Positions 1 through 8,209 of a DNA stretch of 37,431 nt are shown here, in pieces. Position 1 is the first letter of the stretch. The number at the start of each line of letters is the position of its first letter. This DNA comes from Bacteroidia bacterium (GTDB lineage: Bacteria; Bacteroidota; Bacteroidia; B-17B0; Aurantibacillaceae): assembly GCA_026414605.1 (NCBI GenBank), contig JAOAIP010000076.1:1-37431 (forward strand), read 5' to 3'. The translations under genes were made by a program, and so were the position numbers. Under the pieces are notes generated by a model, which ran no database searches, was not told the origin of the DNA, and worked only from the letters and a program-made list of their open reading frames with translations.

Positions 1-254
1 CGAATCACAGGGTATTTTTCTTCCCAATTCCATTTATCATAAATAAACAATCCTTCAAACAACTCTTTCTTTCCTTCAAACAAACACTTTATTGTATCTA
101 CTAACAACGACTTCCCAAATCTTCTCGGACGTGAAATGAAAAAATATTTCCCACTATTCAATAAATCATAAATATAATTTGTCTTATCAACATAAATGTA
201 GTTGTCTTTTCTAATGTTTTCAAAACTCTGTATGCCAATGGGTAATTTTCGCAT
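1..254 (-). CDS. AAA-ATPase-like / DUF1703 family protein, N-terminal part, runs off the left edge
   Basis: Only the first 84 codons are inside the window; the gene continues past position 1. The protein opens with an N-terminal segment typical of the AAA-ATPase-like (PF09820) plus DUF1703 (PD-(D/E)XK nuclease-like) family. Visible marks are YIYVDKTNYIYDLL (residues 19-32) and the P-loop ISRPRRFGKSLL (residues 40-51), followed by the usual FEGL..Y..W stretch. Members occur in many copies in Bacteroidota genomes and have no firmly established role. The ATG at 254 is chosen because a good Bacteroidota promoter lies just upstream (267-294, minus strand). The gene is divergent from the DUF58 gene at 317. 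Family assignment is strong; function is not known from this sequence. Confidence 0.85.
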   Translation of the reverse strand, partial: MRKLPIGIQSFENIRKDNYIYVDKTNYIYDLLNSGKYFFISRPRRFGKSLLVDTIKCLFEGKKELFEGLFIYDKWNWEEKYPVI

Positions 255-266
255 TCGTTTTTTGTG

Positions 267-294
267 CAAAGTTAATAAATAAAACATCTTGCAA
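267..294 (-). promoter_or_regulatory. Bacteroidota-type promoter for the left-edge AAA-ATPase gene
   Basis: On the minus strand, TAACTTTG (267-274) matches the -7 consensus TAnnTTTG. TTG (292-294) sits 17 bases further upstream as a -33 element. It lies 12 bases before the ATG at 254. This is the only site in the window where I see both elements at normal spacing. Confidence 0.6.
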
Positions 295-316
295 ATTATT
301 TAGTATTTTAGTGGCT

Positions 317-1231
317 ATGAAAAATCTTGAAGAAGAAATTTTAGCCGTTAAATCCCTTGAATTAAAAGCCAAAGAAATCGTTAAAGGTTTTTTAATTGGA
401 CAGCACAAAAGTCCTATGCACGGCTATTCTGTGGAATTTGCTGAACATAAAATGTACAATACAGGCGAATCTACTCGTCATATTGATTGGAAACTCTTTG
501 CTCGTACTGAAAAATTATATCAAAAAAAATACGAAGAAGAAACCAATCTTCGCTGTCAAATTATTATTGACACCTCGTCATCTATGCTTTATCCAAAAGG
601 TGCAGCAATAAATAAACTTCAGTTTTCAATTTATTCTGCTGCAGCACTAATGCAACTTATGTTACAACAACGAGATGGGGTTGGTATCAGTTTATGTTCT
701 GATACCATTGAAAAACATTTGCCTGCAAAATTACAGCACACGCATATTCAATACATTTATTCCATTTTATCTGATTTACAAGAAAATAGCCATCAACAAC
801 TACTCAAAAAAACAAATATTACTACTGCCTTGCATCAATTGGCTGAAATTATTCATCAAAGGTCATTAATTATTATATTCAGCGATATGTTTGAACACGA
901 TTCAGAAAATGTATTTGCGGCTCTTCAACATCTTCGTTATAGAAAACACGATGTTATTGTATTTCACACATTGGATTACACTACAGAATTAAACTTTGAC
1001 TTTGAAAATCGCCCCTATCAGTTCATTGATATGGAAACAGGAGAAGAAATAAAAGTGCATTCTATTGAATACAAAAATGAATTTCAAAAATTAATGCAAA
1101 CGTTTTTAAATAAACTTCAAGAAAAATGCCATCAATATAAAATTGACTTTGTGCCTGTTGATATAAAAAATGCTTACTATTCTGTTCTCCAAGAATATCT
1201 AATTAAAAGAAGTAAGATACTAAAAAAGTAA
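317..1231 (+). CDS. DUF58 domain protein with a von Willebrand A-like fold
   Basis: The protein is 304 aa. Residues 35-75 carry the DUF58 core, including HGYSVEF and the HIDWKLFARTEKLYQK stretch. A MIDAS-like DTSSSM follows at residues 85-90, as in vWA domains that bind a divalent metal. The rest alternates predicted beta strands and helices, with SDMFEH around the second metal-loop region. DUF58 proteins usually sit beside a MoxR AAA-ATPase and BatA-type vWA proteins and are thought to act with them as a chaperone-like system; no MoxR gene is visible here. An in-frame GTG lies two codons upstream (311), but the ATG at 317 is the more natural start. The gene converges with the BtuF-like gene 30 bases downstream. 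Molecular role is inferred from the family only. Confidence 0.9.
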   Translation: MKNLEEEILAVKSLELKAKEIVKGFLIGQHKSPMHGYSVEFAEHKMYNTGESTRHIDWKLFARTEKLYQKKYEEETNLRCQIIIDTSSSMLYPKGAAINKLQFSIYSAAALMQLMLQQRDGVGISLCSDTIEKHLPAKLQHTHIQYIYSILSDLQENSHQQLLKKTNITTALHQLAEIIHQRSLIIIFSDMFEHDSENVFAALQHLRYRKHDVIVFHTLDYTTELNFDFENRPYQFIDMETGEEIKVHSIEYKNEFQKLMQTFLNKLQEKCHQYKIDFVPVDIKNAYYSVLQEYLIKRSKILKK

Positions 1232-1261
1232 AAAACTTTAATTATTTCAAAAAATATAAAC

Positions 1262-2056
1262 CTAAATACTCTCTCCCAACATTCTCAAATAACTTGGCAA
1301 ATGCCGCATCCTTACTCCATACCAACTAAATACTTCACCATCTACTAAAATTACTTTTGTTTTGTTTCCTAATAATGCTTGCAATTCTTCTTTATGTTTT
1401 TCCTTAAATGGAAAGGGTTCTGAAGAAAGCAATACATAATCAATAGATAAAGTTTGCATTGTTTCTACATCAACTTCTACATATCTATTTTGATTTTGTA
1501 GCACATTGATTGCCCCTATTTTCAACAACATATTATGAATAAAAGTTTGATTAGCCACTGCTATATAAGGTTGATACCATATTAAATACAATACTCTTTT
1601 ATTTTTCAATAAATATGTAGAGTGCTTGAGTTCTTCAAATGCTGAATTAATTTGAGTACTAATTTGATGAGCCGTATTTTCAGTATTCGTTATTTTTCCA
1701 ATAGATTGTATCATATCCAAAGCATCTTCATAAGTATTAACATCACTCATCCACACAGGAAATAATTTTTCTAATTCTTCTATTTGGCTTTTGACATTTT
1801 CTTCTTTATTACCAATTATCAAGTCGGGCTGTAATGTTTTAATTTTTTCAATGTTCAAATTTTTTGTTCCGCCAATTTTTTCTTTACTCTTAAATATCTC
1901 TTCAGGATGAATACAAAACTTTGTAATCCCTACAATTTTTTCCGATAAACCCAATTCTACCAACAATTCAGTAATAGATGGCACTAATGATAGTATTCTA
2001 TTTGGTGGAAAATTTTTTATATCAATCTCTCTTTTCATTTGGTCTTGAACTACCAT
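1262..2056 (-). CDS. BtuF-like helical-backbone metal/cobalamin-binding protein without signal peptide
   Basis: This 264-aa protein has the Peripla_BP_2 / BtuF fold signature: RILSLVPSITELLVELGL near the N-terminus, then IVGITKFC, the IGGTKN loop, and LQPDLIIGNKEEN before the long linking helix. These proteins bind vitamin B12 or metal chelates and deliver them to an ABC importer. I see no signal peptide or lipobox: the N-terminus is charged (MVVQDQMKREIDIKNFPPN). The protein is therefore either cytoplasmic or the annotated start misses an exported N-terminus. An alternative ATG lies six codons in. Partner permease and ATPase genes are absent nearby. It follows lnt on the same strand after 32 bases, so co-transcription is plausible. 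Ligand identity cannot be read from the sequence. Confidence 0.8.
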   Translation of the reverse strand: MVVQDQMKREIDIKNFPPNRILSLVPSITELLVELGLSEKIVGITKFCIHPEEIFKSKEKIGGTKNLNIEKIKTLQPDLIIGNKEENVKSQIEELEKLFPVWMSDVNTYEDALDMIQSIGKITNTENTAHQISTQINSAFEELKHSTYLLKNKRVLYLIWYQPYIAVANQTFIHNMLLKIGAINVLQNQNRYVEVDVETMQTLSIDYVLLSSEPFPFKEKHKEELQALLGNKTKVILVDGEVFSWYGVRMRHLPSYLRMLGESI

Positions 2057-2088
2057 TGTATTCCAATTTTTATTACTCTGTGTAGATA

Positions 2089-3687
2089 TTATTTACGCAT
2101 AATTGGAAATAATATCCTGAATAAGAAAAGAACCAAAAATAAAACATTTGCAGGTGAAATAATATCTCCAATGCGAGAATAAATAGAAGCATTTTTTTGC
2201 AATGGAATTTTAGCAATTAAATGTTCTCTTGTCCAATAATTGGTTTGCTGCAAGATATTTCCTAATGGATCTATAACTGCGGAAATACCTGTATTAGCAG
2301 ACCTTGCAATATATGTACGATTTTCTATTGATCGCAATCTCCCAAACATCAAATGCTGATAATACCCTGGTGTATCTCCCCACCATCCATCATTAGTGAT
2401 AATGAACAACGCTTTTGCCCCTATTTTGAAAAATTTTGATACAAAATCTGAAAAAACACTTTCGTAACATATTATTGTAGCCACAGGAATTTTATTTTTT
2501 ACAAACAATAAAGAAGGTTGATCTTGTTGTCCTAAACTTCCTGTTGTTCCACCCAAATCAATAGCCAAATTTTCTAATGGTTTAAATATTTCTGGATATG
2601 GCATTTTTTCTACCCCAGGCACTAACTTTGACTTGTGAAATATCTGAATAGTATCTTTTGAAAGACATAAAGCCGTATTAAAAATATCGTAAAACATTCC
2701 TTCTGAATTTTGTCTTGCAGTAGCAGGAATCTTATCTTTATCAGAATATACCTTGAATGTATTAGCACCTGTAATAATGTTGATAGTAGGATATTTCATC
2801 AAAATACTATCATATAAATACCGAATGCTTGGATACTGAATCATTTCAAACATTGAACCTTCATAGATATTTTCAGTAATAAATGTTTCTGGCAATACTA
2901 TTACATCTATGCTATCGTTCAAAAAGGGCTTGATTTGTTGATACATTGCATTGACTTGAATAAGTGGTTCTATATAAAACTTATCATTATAAGGATCTAC
3001 ATTGGGCTGTACAATCAGCACATTTAATGAATCAGAAAAATTATTAGGCAATGCTTTACTTCTGTAAATCAACAAACTTAAAGACACAACAATAGGTATT
3101 ACAAGAATGTTAATTACATTTTTAATCAACCATTGAGTAGCGAATCCATTTATGATATATTGAGTAATTATGATATTACTTGCTAAAATCCATAATGTTC
3201 CGCCCGATGTTCCAGTCAATTCGTACCATTGAACCATCCAAGGTGCAAAAGCAAATACATTTCCTAAACACAACCAAGGCCACATTAAATCCCAATGATA
3301 GTGCAAGTATTCAAAGGATATCCAAAAAGGTATAATCCACCATAAACTTAAACTTTTACTATATTTTTTTTGTAACAAAAATGGCATTGAAAAAAACATA
3401 CACATCAAAATACTATTGGCTACTATAGCCATTATTGAACCACCTACACTGGCTAAACTTATCCACCAAGTAGTCAAAGCATTCCATAATAAAAACATCA
3501 ACCCATTTAATTGAATAAACTTTAATGTACTAATCTTTTGATCAAATAATTGTTTTACTAATAAAAACAAGGGCACAAATGAGACAAAACTTAACCAAAA
3601 CAAATAAGATGTAAATGATGCTGACAACAACAATCCACTCAACAACGCTAACAACAAAGGGGATTTTAATAAATACTGCTTAAACAT
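2089..3687 (-). CDS. lnt: Apolipoprotein N-acyltransferase
   Basis: Lnt adds the third acyl chain to the N-terminal cysteine of lipoproteins at the inner membrane. The 532-aa protein has an N-terminal hydrophobic half (residues 1-210, about seven membrane segments) followed by a periplasmic nitrilase domain. The nitrilase triad is visible: E267 in VLPETF, K352 in HKSKLVP, C407 in IICYES. E267 carries the same number as the catalytic Glu of E. coli Lnt. GDTPGYYQH and RSIENRTYIARSANTGISA are typical family stretches. A last membrane helix closes the C-terminus (residues 508-530). The length is close to the family norm. Upstream lies the repeat-rich gap 3688-4126; downstream is the BtuF-like gene. 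Confidence 0.95.
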   Translation of the reverse strand: MFKQYLLKSPLLLALLSGLLLSASFTSYLFWLSFVSFVPLFLLVKQLFDQKISTLKFIQLNGLMFLLWNALTTWWISLASVGGSIMAIVANSILMCMFFSMPFLLQKKYSKSLSLWWIIPFWISFEYLHYHWDLMWPWLCLGNVFAFAPWMVQWYELTGTSGGTLWILASNIIITQYIINGFATQWLIKNVINILVIPIVVSLSLLIYRSKALPNNFSDSLNVLIVQPNVDPYNDKFYIEPLIQVNAMYQQIKPFLNDSIDVIVLPETFITENIYEGSMFEMIQYPSIRYLYDSILMKYPTINIITGANTFKVYSDKDKIPATARQNSEGMFYDIFNTALCLSKDTIQIFHKSKLVPGVEKMPYPEIFKPLENLAIDLGGTTGSLGQQDQPSLLFVKNKIPVATIICYESVFSDFVSKFFKIGAKALFIITNDGWWGDTPGYYQHLMFGRLRSIENRTYIARSANTGISAVIDPLGNILQQTNYWTREHLIAKIPLQKNASIYSRIGDIISPANVLFLVLFLFRILFPIMRK

Positions 3688-3860
3688 TTTTTATTTTCTT
3701 AAATTAAAGAACTCGCCTTATATTTCTTTGATAAATTGAATATCAAAATTATGTTACTTGTTTTAAATTATATCTTACCACAAAGAACACAAAGGATTTA
3801 CACAAAGTTCACAAAGTATCTTTAATAGATTATATTTTGTCCTTATGGGACACATCATAC

Positions 3861-3881
3861 TTTCCACTTTCCACTTTCTAC
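3861..3881 (+). repeat. Heptamer run, three units (TTTCCAC, TTTCCAC, TTTCTAC)
   Basis: Three consecutive 7-base units in perfect phase belong to the TTTTMAC-like family that recurs in this window. A second run in the same orientation, less regular, lies at 4010-4038 within the same composite element. Confidence 0.7.
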
Positions 3882-3900
3882 TTTCTTCCTTATAAGTGTC

Positions 3901-3981
3901 GCCCTTTCAGGGCTTGAAATGGTGTGGATTTATTTTCACAGGGCTTTGCCCTGTGCTATTGTATTTTGCCCCTTCGGGGCT
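3901..3981 (+). repeat. Hairpin-rich dispersed repeat, best-preserved copy
   Basis: The segment contains GCCCTTTCAGGGC, CACAGGGCTTTGCCCTGTG (8-bp stem, 3-base loop) and GCCCCTTCGGGGC, separated by AT-rich spacers. A clearly related but decayed copy lies at 16585-16664, and a fragment of it in inverted orientation at 22085-22109. Confidence 0.75.
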
Positions 3982-4126
3982 ACCCATATTTTATCCCTAC
4001 GGGACGGACTTTTTACTTTCAACTTTCCAACTTTGCACCAACAATTTATTTGTTTGTGTTCTTTGTATTTGAATTTAAGATAATGGATCAAAAATTCTTC
4101 AATTTACAATCAATTAAGCGAGTTTA

Positions 4127-5395
4127 TTATAATTTAATAATCTGATCTCTATCCGGACCAACAGATAAGTAAGAAATTTTAACCCCTGTATTTTCTTCAA
4201 TAAATTCAATATATCTCAATAATTCGGCTGGTAATTCTGATTTTAATCTACAATGCGTAATATCTTTTTTCCAACCTTTTAATTCTTGATAAATTGGAAT
4301 TATATCTTCATTACTCAAATCATAGGGCAAATAATCAATCACTTGATTATTAAAATGATAATGTGTACAAACTTTTATTGTATCTAAATCAGATAGTACA
4401 TCTGCCTTCATCATTATTAGTTCATTTGATCCATCCAATTGAATGGCATATTTTAATGCAGGTAAATCCAGCCAACCTACTCTTCTTGGACGTCCTGTGG
4501 TAGATCCAAATTCTTTTCCTTTTTGACGAATGAGTTCTCCTAAATCATCTTTAAGTTCTGTTGGAAAAGGACCACTCCCTACCCGCGTACAATAGGCCTT
4601 GAATATCCCAAAAACATTTCCAATTTTAGTAGGTGCAATACCTAATCCTGTACAAGCACCCGCAGTAATAGTATTTGATGATGTTACAAAAGGATATGTT
4701 CCAAAATCTATATCCAATAAAGTACCCTGTGCTCCTTCTGCAAGTATTTTCTTGCCTTTTGAAAGGGCTTCATTTAAGTAATGTTCGCCATCTATAATCT
4801 GCATTTGCTTTAAAAACTCAATGCTTTCAAACCATTCTTTAATCTGATCTTCATTAATCTCATTCCAATTATAAAACTTCAACAATTGCAAATGTTTTTG
4901 ATACAATTGTTCAAATTTATCTTTGAAGTTAGTTTGATCAATATCCCCTACTCTCAATCCATTTCTACCTGTTTTATCCATATAAGCAGGACCTATGCCT
5001 TTTAAGGTAGATCCAATTTTATCCTTCCCTTTCATTGCTTCGCTTGCTGCATCCAGCCATCTGTGTGAAGGCAGTATCAAGTGTGATCTTTTAGATATTA
5101 ATAATCGTTTTTTTACTTCTATTCCTTCTGCTTCAATGTTTTTAATTTCTTTCATTAACACAATAGGGTCTATCACTACTCCATTTCCAATCAGATTAAT
5201 AATCTCTTCTCTAAAAATTCCACTGGGAATAGTATGTAGAACATATTTTTTGTTATTAAACATTAAAGTATGTCCTGCATTTGGACCACCTTGAAAACGA
5301 GCAATAATATCATACCTTGGTGATAGTATATCTACTAATTTACCTTTTCCTTCATCACCCCACTGCAGACCTAATAAAACATCTACATTTTGCAT
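4127..5395 (-). CDS. purA: Adenylosuccinate synthetase
   Basis: PurA condenses IMP with aspartate using GTP, the first committed step to AMP. The 422-aa protein has the expected N-terminus with QWGDEGKGK (residues 11-19, catalytic Asp14) and GGPNAGHT, which puts the second catalytic residue at His42. IGSTLKGIGPAYMDK, EGAQGTLLDIDFGTYPFVTS and the GTP-binding TTGRPRR are all present. The length is normal. The ATG at 5395 is chosen: an in-frame TTG two codons earlier (5401) gives no family similarity. Upstream is a 143-base gap to ribH, holding a GC-richer island (5434-5478). Confidence 0.97.
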   Translation of the reverse strand: MQNVDVLLGLQWGDEGKGKLVDILSPRYDIIARFQGGPNAGHTLMFNNKKYVLHTIPSGIFREEIINLIGNGVVIDPIVLMKEIKNIEAEGIEVKKRLLISKRSHLILPSHRWLDAASEAMKGKDKIGSTLKGIGPAYMDKTGRNGLRVGDIDQTNFKDKFEQLYQKHLQLLKFYNWNEINEDQIKEWFESIEFLKQMQIIDGEHYLNEALSKGKKILAEGAQGTLLDIDFGTYPFVTSSNTITAGACTGLGIAPTKIGNVFGIFKAYCTRVGSGPFPTELKDDLGELIRQKGKEFGSTTGRPRRVGWLDLPALKYAIQLDGSNELIMMKADVLSDLDTIKVCTHYHFNNQVIDYLPYDLSNEDIIPIYQELKGWKKDITHCRLKSELPAELLRYIEFIEENTGVKISYLSVGPDRDQIIKL

Positions 5396-5433
5396 ATACA
5401 ATTTTTTTCTAATCCATTTGAATTTTTATTAAC

Positions 5434-5478
5434 TTAAAAGGGCTACCTGTCTTTTGTTCCATCCGGGCTTTTCGTCAA
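5434..5478 (-). other. GC-richer island upstream of purA, unassigned
   Basis: Within an AT-rich gap, the minus strand reads AAAAGCCCGGATGG followed by AACAAAAGACAGGTAGCCC and TTTT. It is flanked by AAAAG and CTTTT, which can pair weakly. One minus frame gives a 20-residue peptide ending in a stop (core DEKPGWNKRQVALL), with a stop immediately before it. It could be a leader RNA element of purA, a decayed coding remnant, or a dispersed repeat. I do not recognise it. Confidence 0.3.
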
Positions 5479-5538
5479 ACACGAATAACAATTACAAGAA
5501 ATAAACTTATTATCAATGCATTAAAATTATTACAAAAA

Positions 5539-6012
5539 TTACTTTTTTAATTGTTGCGATAATCCAATCATATTTAATAAACTAATAGCAAATTCTTTTC
5601 CTTTGATTCCAGATCTTTCCAATGCTTGCTGATAATTATTCGTCGTAAGTACTCCAAAAATAAACGGGATATTGTAAGTAAGATTAAGTTGTGTAACACC
5701 TTGGGTTACAGACATAGAAACATACTCAAAATGCGGCGTATCACCTTTAATGATACATCCCAAAGTTAATATACCACTGAAAGTATTTGTTTCTGCTAAT
5801 TGTTTGGCAGCAAAAGGAATCTCAACAGCACCAGGAACTTGAACAGAACGTATATTATTTTCTTTAATTCCATATTGTTTAAAGGTACTTATTGCATCAT
5901 AATACATCATTTCTATAAGTCGCCCGTTCCACTGAGTATACACGACACCTATTTTAATGTCACTTTCGTTTTTAATAGGATACAACAAAGATATAACATC
6001 CTGAGAAATCAT
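5539..6012 (-). CDS. ribH: 6,7-dimethyl-8-ribityllumazine synthase
   Basis: RibH makes 6,7-dimethyl-8-ribityllumazine, the penultimate compound in riboflavin synthesis. The 157-aa protein matches the family: a substrate-binding W28-N29 near the N-terminus, VPGAVEIPFAAK (59-70), LGCIIKGDTPHFEYVS (84-99) with the catalytic His94, and FGVLTTNNYQQALERSG, in which the usual arginine is retained. It follows the TPR gene at 8 bases and is very probably in one transcript with it, starting from the promoter at 6871. No FMN riboswitch is visible upstream. Confidence 0.96.
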   Translation of the reverse strand: MISQDVISLLYPIKNESDIKIGVVYTQWNGRLIEMMYYDAISTFKQYGIKENNIRSVQVPGAVEIPFAAKQLAETNTFSGILTLGCIIKGDTPHFEYVSMSVTQGVTQLNLTYNIPFIFGVLTTNNYQQALERSGIKGKEFAISLLNMIGLSQQLKK

Positions 6013-6020
6013 TCTGAAAA

Positions 6021-6845
6021 CTATTTATTACCTTCTAATTCAATATAAGTACTCACACGGGCAATGTATTTATCTATATCACGGGCCTCTGTGCTGGTTA
6101 CAAATTCCTTCTTAATTCTTTCATACAACTCCAATGCCGACTTATACTGCTTTTGTTGTTCCATTGCCAATGCTGCTTTTTTCAAGAATAAAGGTGTCGT
6201 AAAATTATTGATTTTATCGTTGGCTGCTTTTAAATAAAAACGAATACCTTCTTCGGGTTTATTCAATTCCATATAAGCATCACCTATATTGCCATACGCC
6301 AAAGGTTGAAGCATTTCATCATCTAAATCGTATTTTTCAAAATAATGGATAGCATCTTCATATTTGCCTAAATGCATATAACATACGCCTGCATAAAATG
6401 CTGCTAATTTTCCTCCTTTTGTATAACTATATTCCTCATAAATTTTTTCAAACCCCATCATTGGCTTTGTTCCTTGTGAATATCTCACCATTGGTCCGCC
6501 TTTCAGTGCCAAATTAAAACTATCTCTTTCAAATAAAGATTGGGCATAAAAAATTTCATCGGCGACTTCTTTTTCTTTAGTAGGCAACCAATAATATTTA
6601 TATCCCACAATAAGCCCAATCACTAATAATAACCCACCACCAACATAATTTATTATTTGCTTATGGCTTTCATAATACCATTGAAACCATTCCCAAGAAT
6701 ATTGAGAAGTGGGTTCGGGTTGGCTGGAAACTTCTTCAAATTCTACTACTTCTTGTTCTTCTGTTTGTTCATTGAGGTCTTGTTGAGATGCTTGTGTATC
6801 CTCAATGGGAGTGTTTTCTTGATTTTTTTTATTTTCATCCGACAT
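6021..6845 (-). CDS. Membrane-anchored tetratricopeptide repeat protein
   Basis: The 274-aa protein begins with about 45 polar, Glu/Gln-rich residues, then an aromatic patch (WEWFQWYYES), one membrane helix (about 64-82), and a C-terminal domain of TPR-like helical pairs (about 95-265). Examples are AFYAGVCYMHLGKYEDAIHY and AYGNIGDAYMELNKPEEGIR. Topology is likely N-in with the TPRs in the periplasm, like YfgM-type proteins that assist protein export; that function is only an analogy. The gene lies 8 bases before ribH, and a TAnnTTTG element sits 26 bases upstream of its ATG. The partnership with ribH is probably transcriptional rather than functional. Confidence 0.85.
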   Translation of the reverse strand: MSDENKKNQENTPIEDTQASQQDLNEQTEEQEVVEFEEVSSQPEPTSQYSWEWFQWYYESHKQIINYVGGGLLLVIGLIVGYKYYWLPTKEKEVADEIFYAQSLFERDSFNLALKGGPMVRYSQGTKPMMGFEKIYEEYSYTKGGKLAAFYAGVCYMHLGKYEDAIHYFEKYDLDDEMLQPLAYGNIGDAYMELNKPEEGIRFYLKAANDKINNFTTPLFLKKAALAMEQQKQYKSALELYERIKKEFVTSTEARDIDKYIARVSTYIELEGNK

Positions 6846-6870
6846 AGGTAAAATTTTTATTTTGGGGGGA

Positions 6871-6878
6871 CAAAAGTA
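6871..6878 (-). promoter_or_regulatory. -7 element (TACTTTTG) for the TPR-ribH operon
   Basis: A match to the Bacteroidota consensus TAnnTTTG, 25 bases before the ATG at 6845 on the minus strand. The same octamer precedes pyrC (11199-11206). No good -33 element is visible. Confidence 0.5.
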
Positions 6879-7005
6879 GGATTTATTTTTTAGTTAATGG
6901 TAATAAATTTAAATTTTTTGTTGAGTTATTAGTTTTTTGAGGCGATTACTCCACTTTCTAAATTTTTAGTACTTATTTTGCAAAGCAATCTATAAAATTA
7001 TTCTT

Positions 7006-7013
7006 TACCTTTG
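7006..7013 (+). promoter_or_regulatory. -7 element (TACCTTTG) for gcdH-rpe
   Basis: TACCTTTG matches TAnnTTTG, 17 bases before the ATG at 7031. A TTTTG ending at 6980 could serve as the -33 element, but the 25-base spacing is longer than usual. Confidence 0.5.
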
Positions 7014-7030
7014 CGGCAAAATTTTAATAT

Positions 7031-8209
7031 ATGCGTACAGATAACTATCAACATCATGATTATTATTTAGTAGACGAATTATTAAGTGAAGAACATAAAC
7101 TTATCCGAGACACTGTTCGTGCTTGGGTAAAAAGAGAAGTAACGCCCATCATAGAAGATGTTTGTCAAAAAGCAACATTTCACAAGCCATGGATTAAAGG
7201 ATTAGCCGAAATTGGTGCTTTTGGTCCCTTTATTCCCGAAGAATATGGCGGTCCAGGATTAGATTATATTGCTTATGGTATAATGATGCAGGAGTTAGAA
7301 AGAGGCGACAGTGGTGTGCGATCTACGGCCTCCGTTCAAGGATCTTTGGTAATGTATCCTATTTATGCATTTGGAAGTGAAGAACAAAAACGCAAGTACC
7401 TTCCTAAATTAGCCAAAGGAGAATTAGTGGGATGTTTTGGCTTAACAGAACCCGACTATGGATCCAACCCTGCGGGAATGATAACAAGAATAGAGGATAA
7501 AGGCGATTATTATTTACTCAATGGTGCTAAAATGTGGATATCTAATGCACCTATTGCCGACATTGCTGTAGTATGGGCAAAAGATGATAATGGAGAAATT
7601 CGTGGTATCATAGTAGAAAGGGGAATGGAAGGATTTTCGACGCCTGAAACCCACGGAAAATGGAGTTTGAGAGCAAGTGCTACAGGTGAATTAGTATTTG
7701 ACAATGTGAAAGTTCCAAAAGAAAATTTATTGCCAAATATCAAAGGGCTTAAAGGTCCTTTAAGTTGTTTAAACAGTGCGCGTTATGGTATTGCTTGGGG
7801 GGCTATAGGTGCTGCATTAGATTGTTATGACAGTGCTTTAAGATATTCAAAAGAAAGAATTCAATTTGGGAAACCCATTGGTGCTTTTCAATTACAACAA
7901 AAGAAATTAGCCGAAATGATTACTGAAATTACAAAAGCACAACTTTTAGCATGGCGATTAGGTGTATTAAAAAATGAGAATAGAGCCACTCCTGCTCAAA
8001 TATCTATGGCTAAAAGAAATAACGTTTATATGGCTTTGAACATTGCTCGTGAAGCAAGACAAATTCATGGCGGTATGGGTATCACAGGCGAATTCCCAAT
8101 TATGCGTCATATGATGAATCTTGAATCCGTCATTACTTATGAAGGAACACACGATATTCATTTACTCATTACGGGCATGGATATTACAGGATTTAATGCT
8201 TTTCAATAA
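7031..8209 (+). CDS. gcdH: Glutaryl-CoA dehydrogenase (acyl-CoA dehydrogenase family)
   Basis: This flavoenzyme oxidises and decarboxylates glutaryl-CoA to crotonyl-CoA in lysine/tryptophan breakdown. The 392-aa protein has the three acyl-CoA dehydrogenase parts: N-terminal helices (RDTVRAWVKREVTPII), the middle beta domain (CFGLTEPDYGSNPAGM and KMWISNAPIADIAVVWA), and C-terminal helices with ARQIHGGMGITGEF. The catalytic base is visible as Glu371 in TYEGTHDIH, placed as in GCDH. The phrase LTEPDYGSNPAGM is typical of GCDH rather than short-chain enzymes. The stop codon overlaps the rpe start (TAATG), so translation is probably coupled. Other acyl-CoA dehydrogenase substrates remain possible. 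Confidence 0.92.
   Translation: MRTDNYQHHDYYLVDELLSEEHKLIRDTVRAWVKREVTPIIEDVCQKATFHKPWIKGLAEIGAFGPFIPEEYGGPGLDYIAYGIMMQELERGDSGVRSTASVQGSLVMYPIYAFGSEEQKRKYLPKLAKGELVGCFGLTEPDYGSNPAGMITRIEDKGDYYLLNGAKMWISNAPIADIAVVWAKDDNGEIRGIIVERGMEGFSTPETHGKWSLRASATGELVFDNVKVPKENLLPNIKGLKGPLSCLNSARYGIAWGAIGAALDCYDSALRYSKERIQFGKPIGAFQLQQKKLAEMITEITKAQLLAWRLGVLKNENRATPAQISMAKRNNVYMALNIAREARQIHGGMGITGEFPIMRHMMNLESVITYEGTHDIHLLITGMDITGFNAFQ

Larger units (their letters stand above)
3780..4066. repeat. Composite repeat bounded by 14-bp perfect inverted repeats (copy A)
   Basis: ACAAAGAACACAAA at 3780-3793 is the exact reverse complement of TTTGTGTTCTTTGT at 4053-4066. Inside are a further CACAAAG pair (3801-3816), heptamer runs at 3861-3881 and 4010-4038, and hairpins at 3838-3852, 3901-3913, 3937-3955, 3968-3980 and 3994-4004. 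No coding capacity and no clear target-site duplication are visible. Similar termini occur at 8927-9079. A MITE-like or REP-like origin is inferred, not shown. Confidence 0.6.
3688..4126. other. Intergenic region filled with repeats (439 bp)
   Basis: No gene is supported here. The stretch holds a 14-bp perfect inverted repeat bounding 3780-4066, two runs of degenerate heptamers, and five short hairpins, each listed separately. A frame without stops at 3924-4145 merely reads through these repeats. The promoter of lnt must lie at the right of this region's lnt-proximal end, but I see no clear TAnnTTTG there. Confidence 0.8.

Noticed and set aside
3861-4038. Possible CRISPR array from the repeated TTTCCAC units
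   Set aside because: Units are 7 bases, tandem, without spacers, and no cas genes are near.
3924-4145. 73-codon open frame on the plus strand upstream of purA
   Set aside because: It reads through the palindromes and heptamers of the repeat island and overlaps the purA end. No family similarity.
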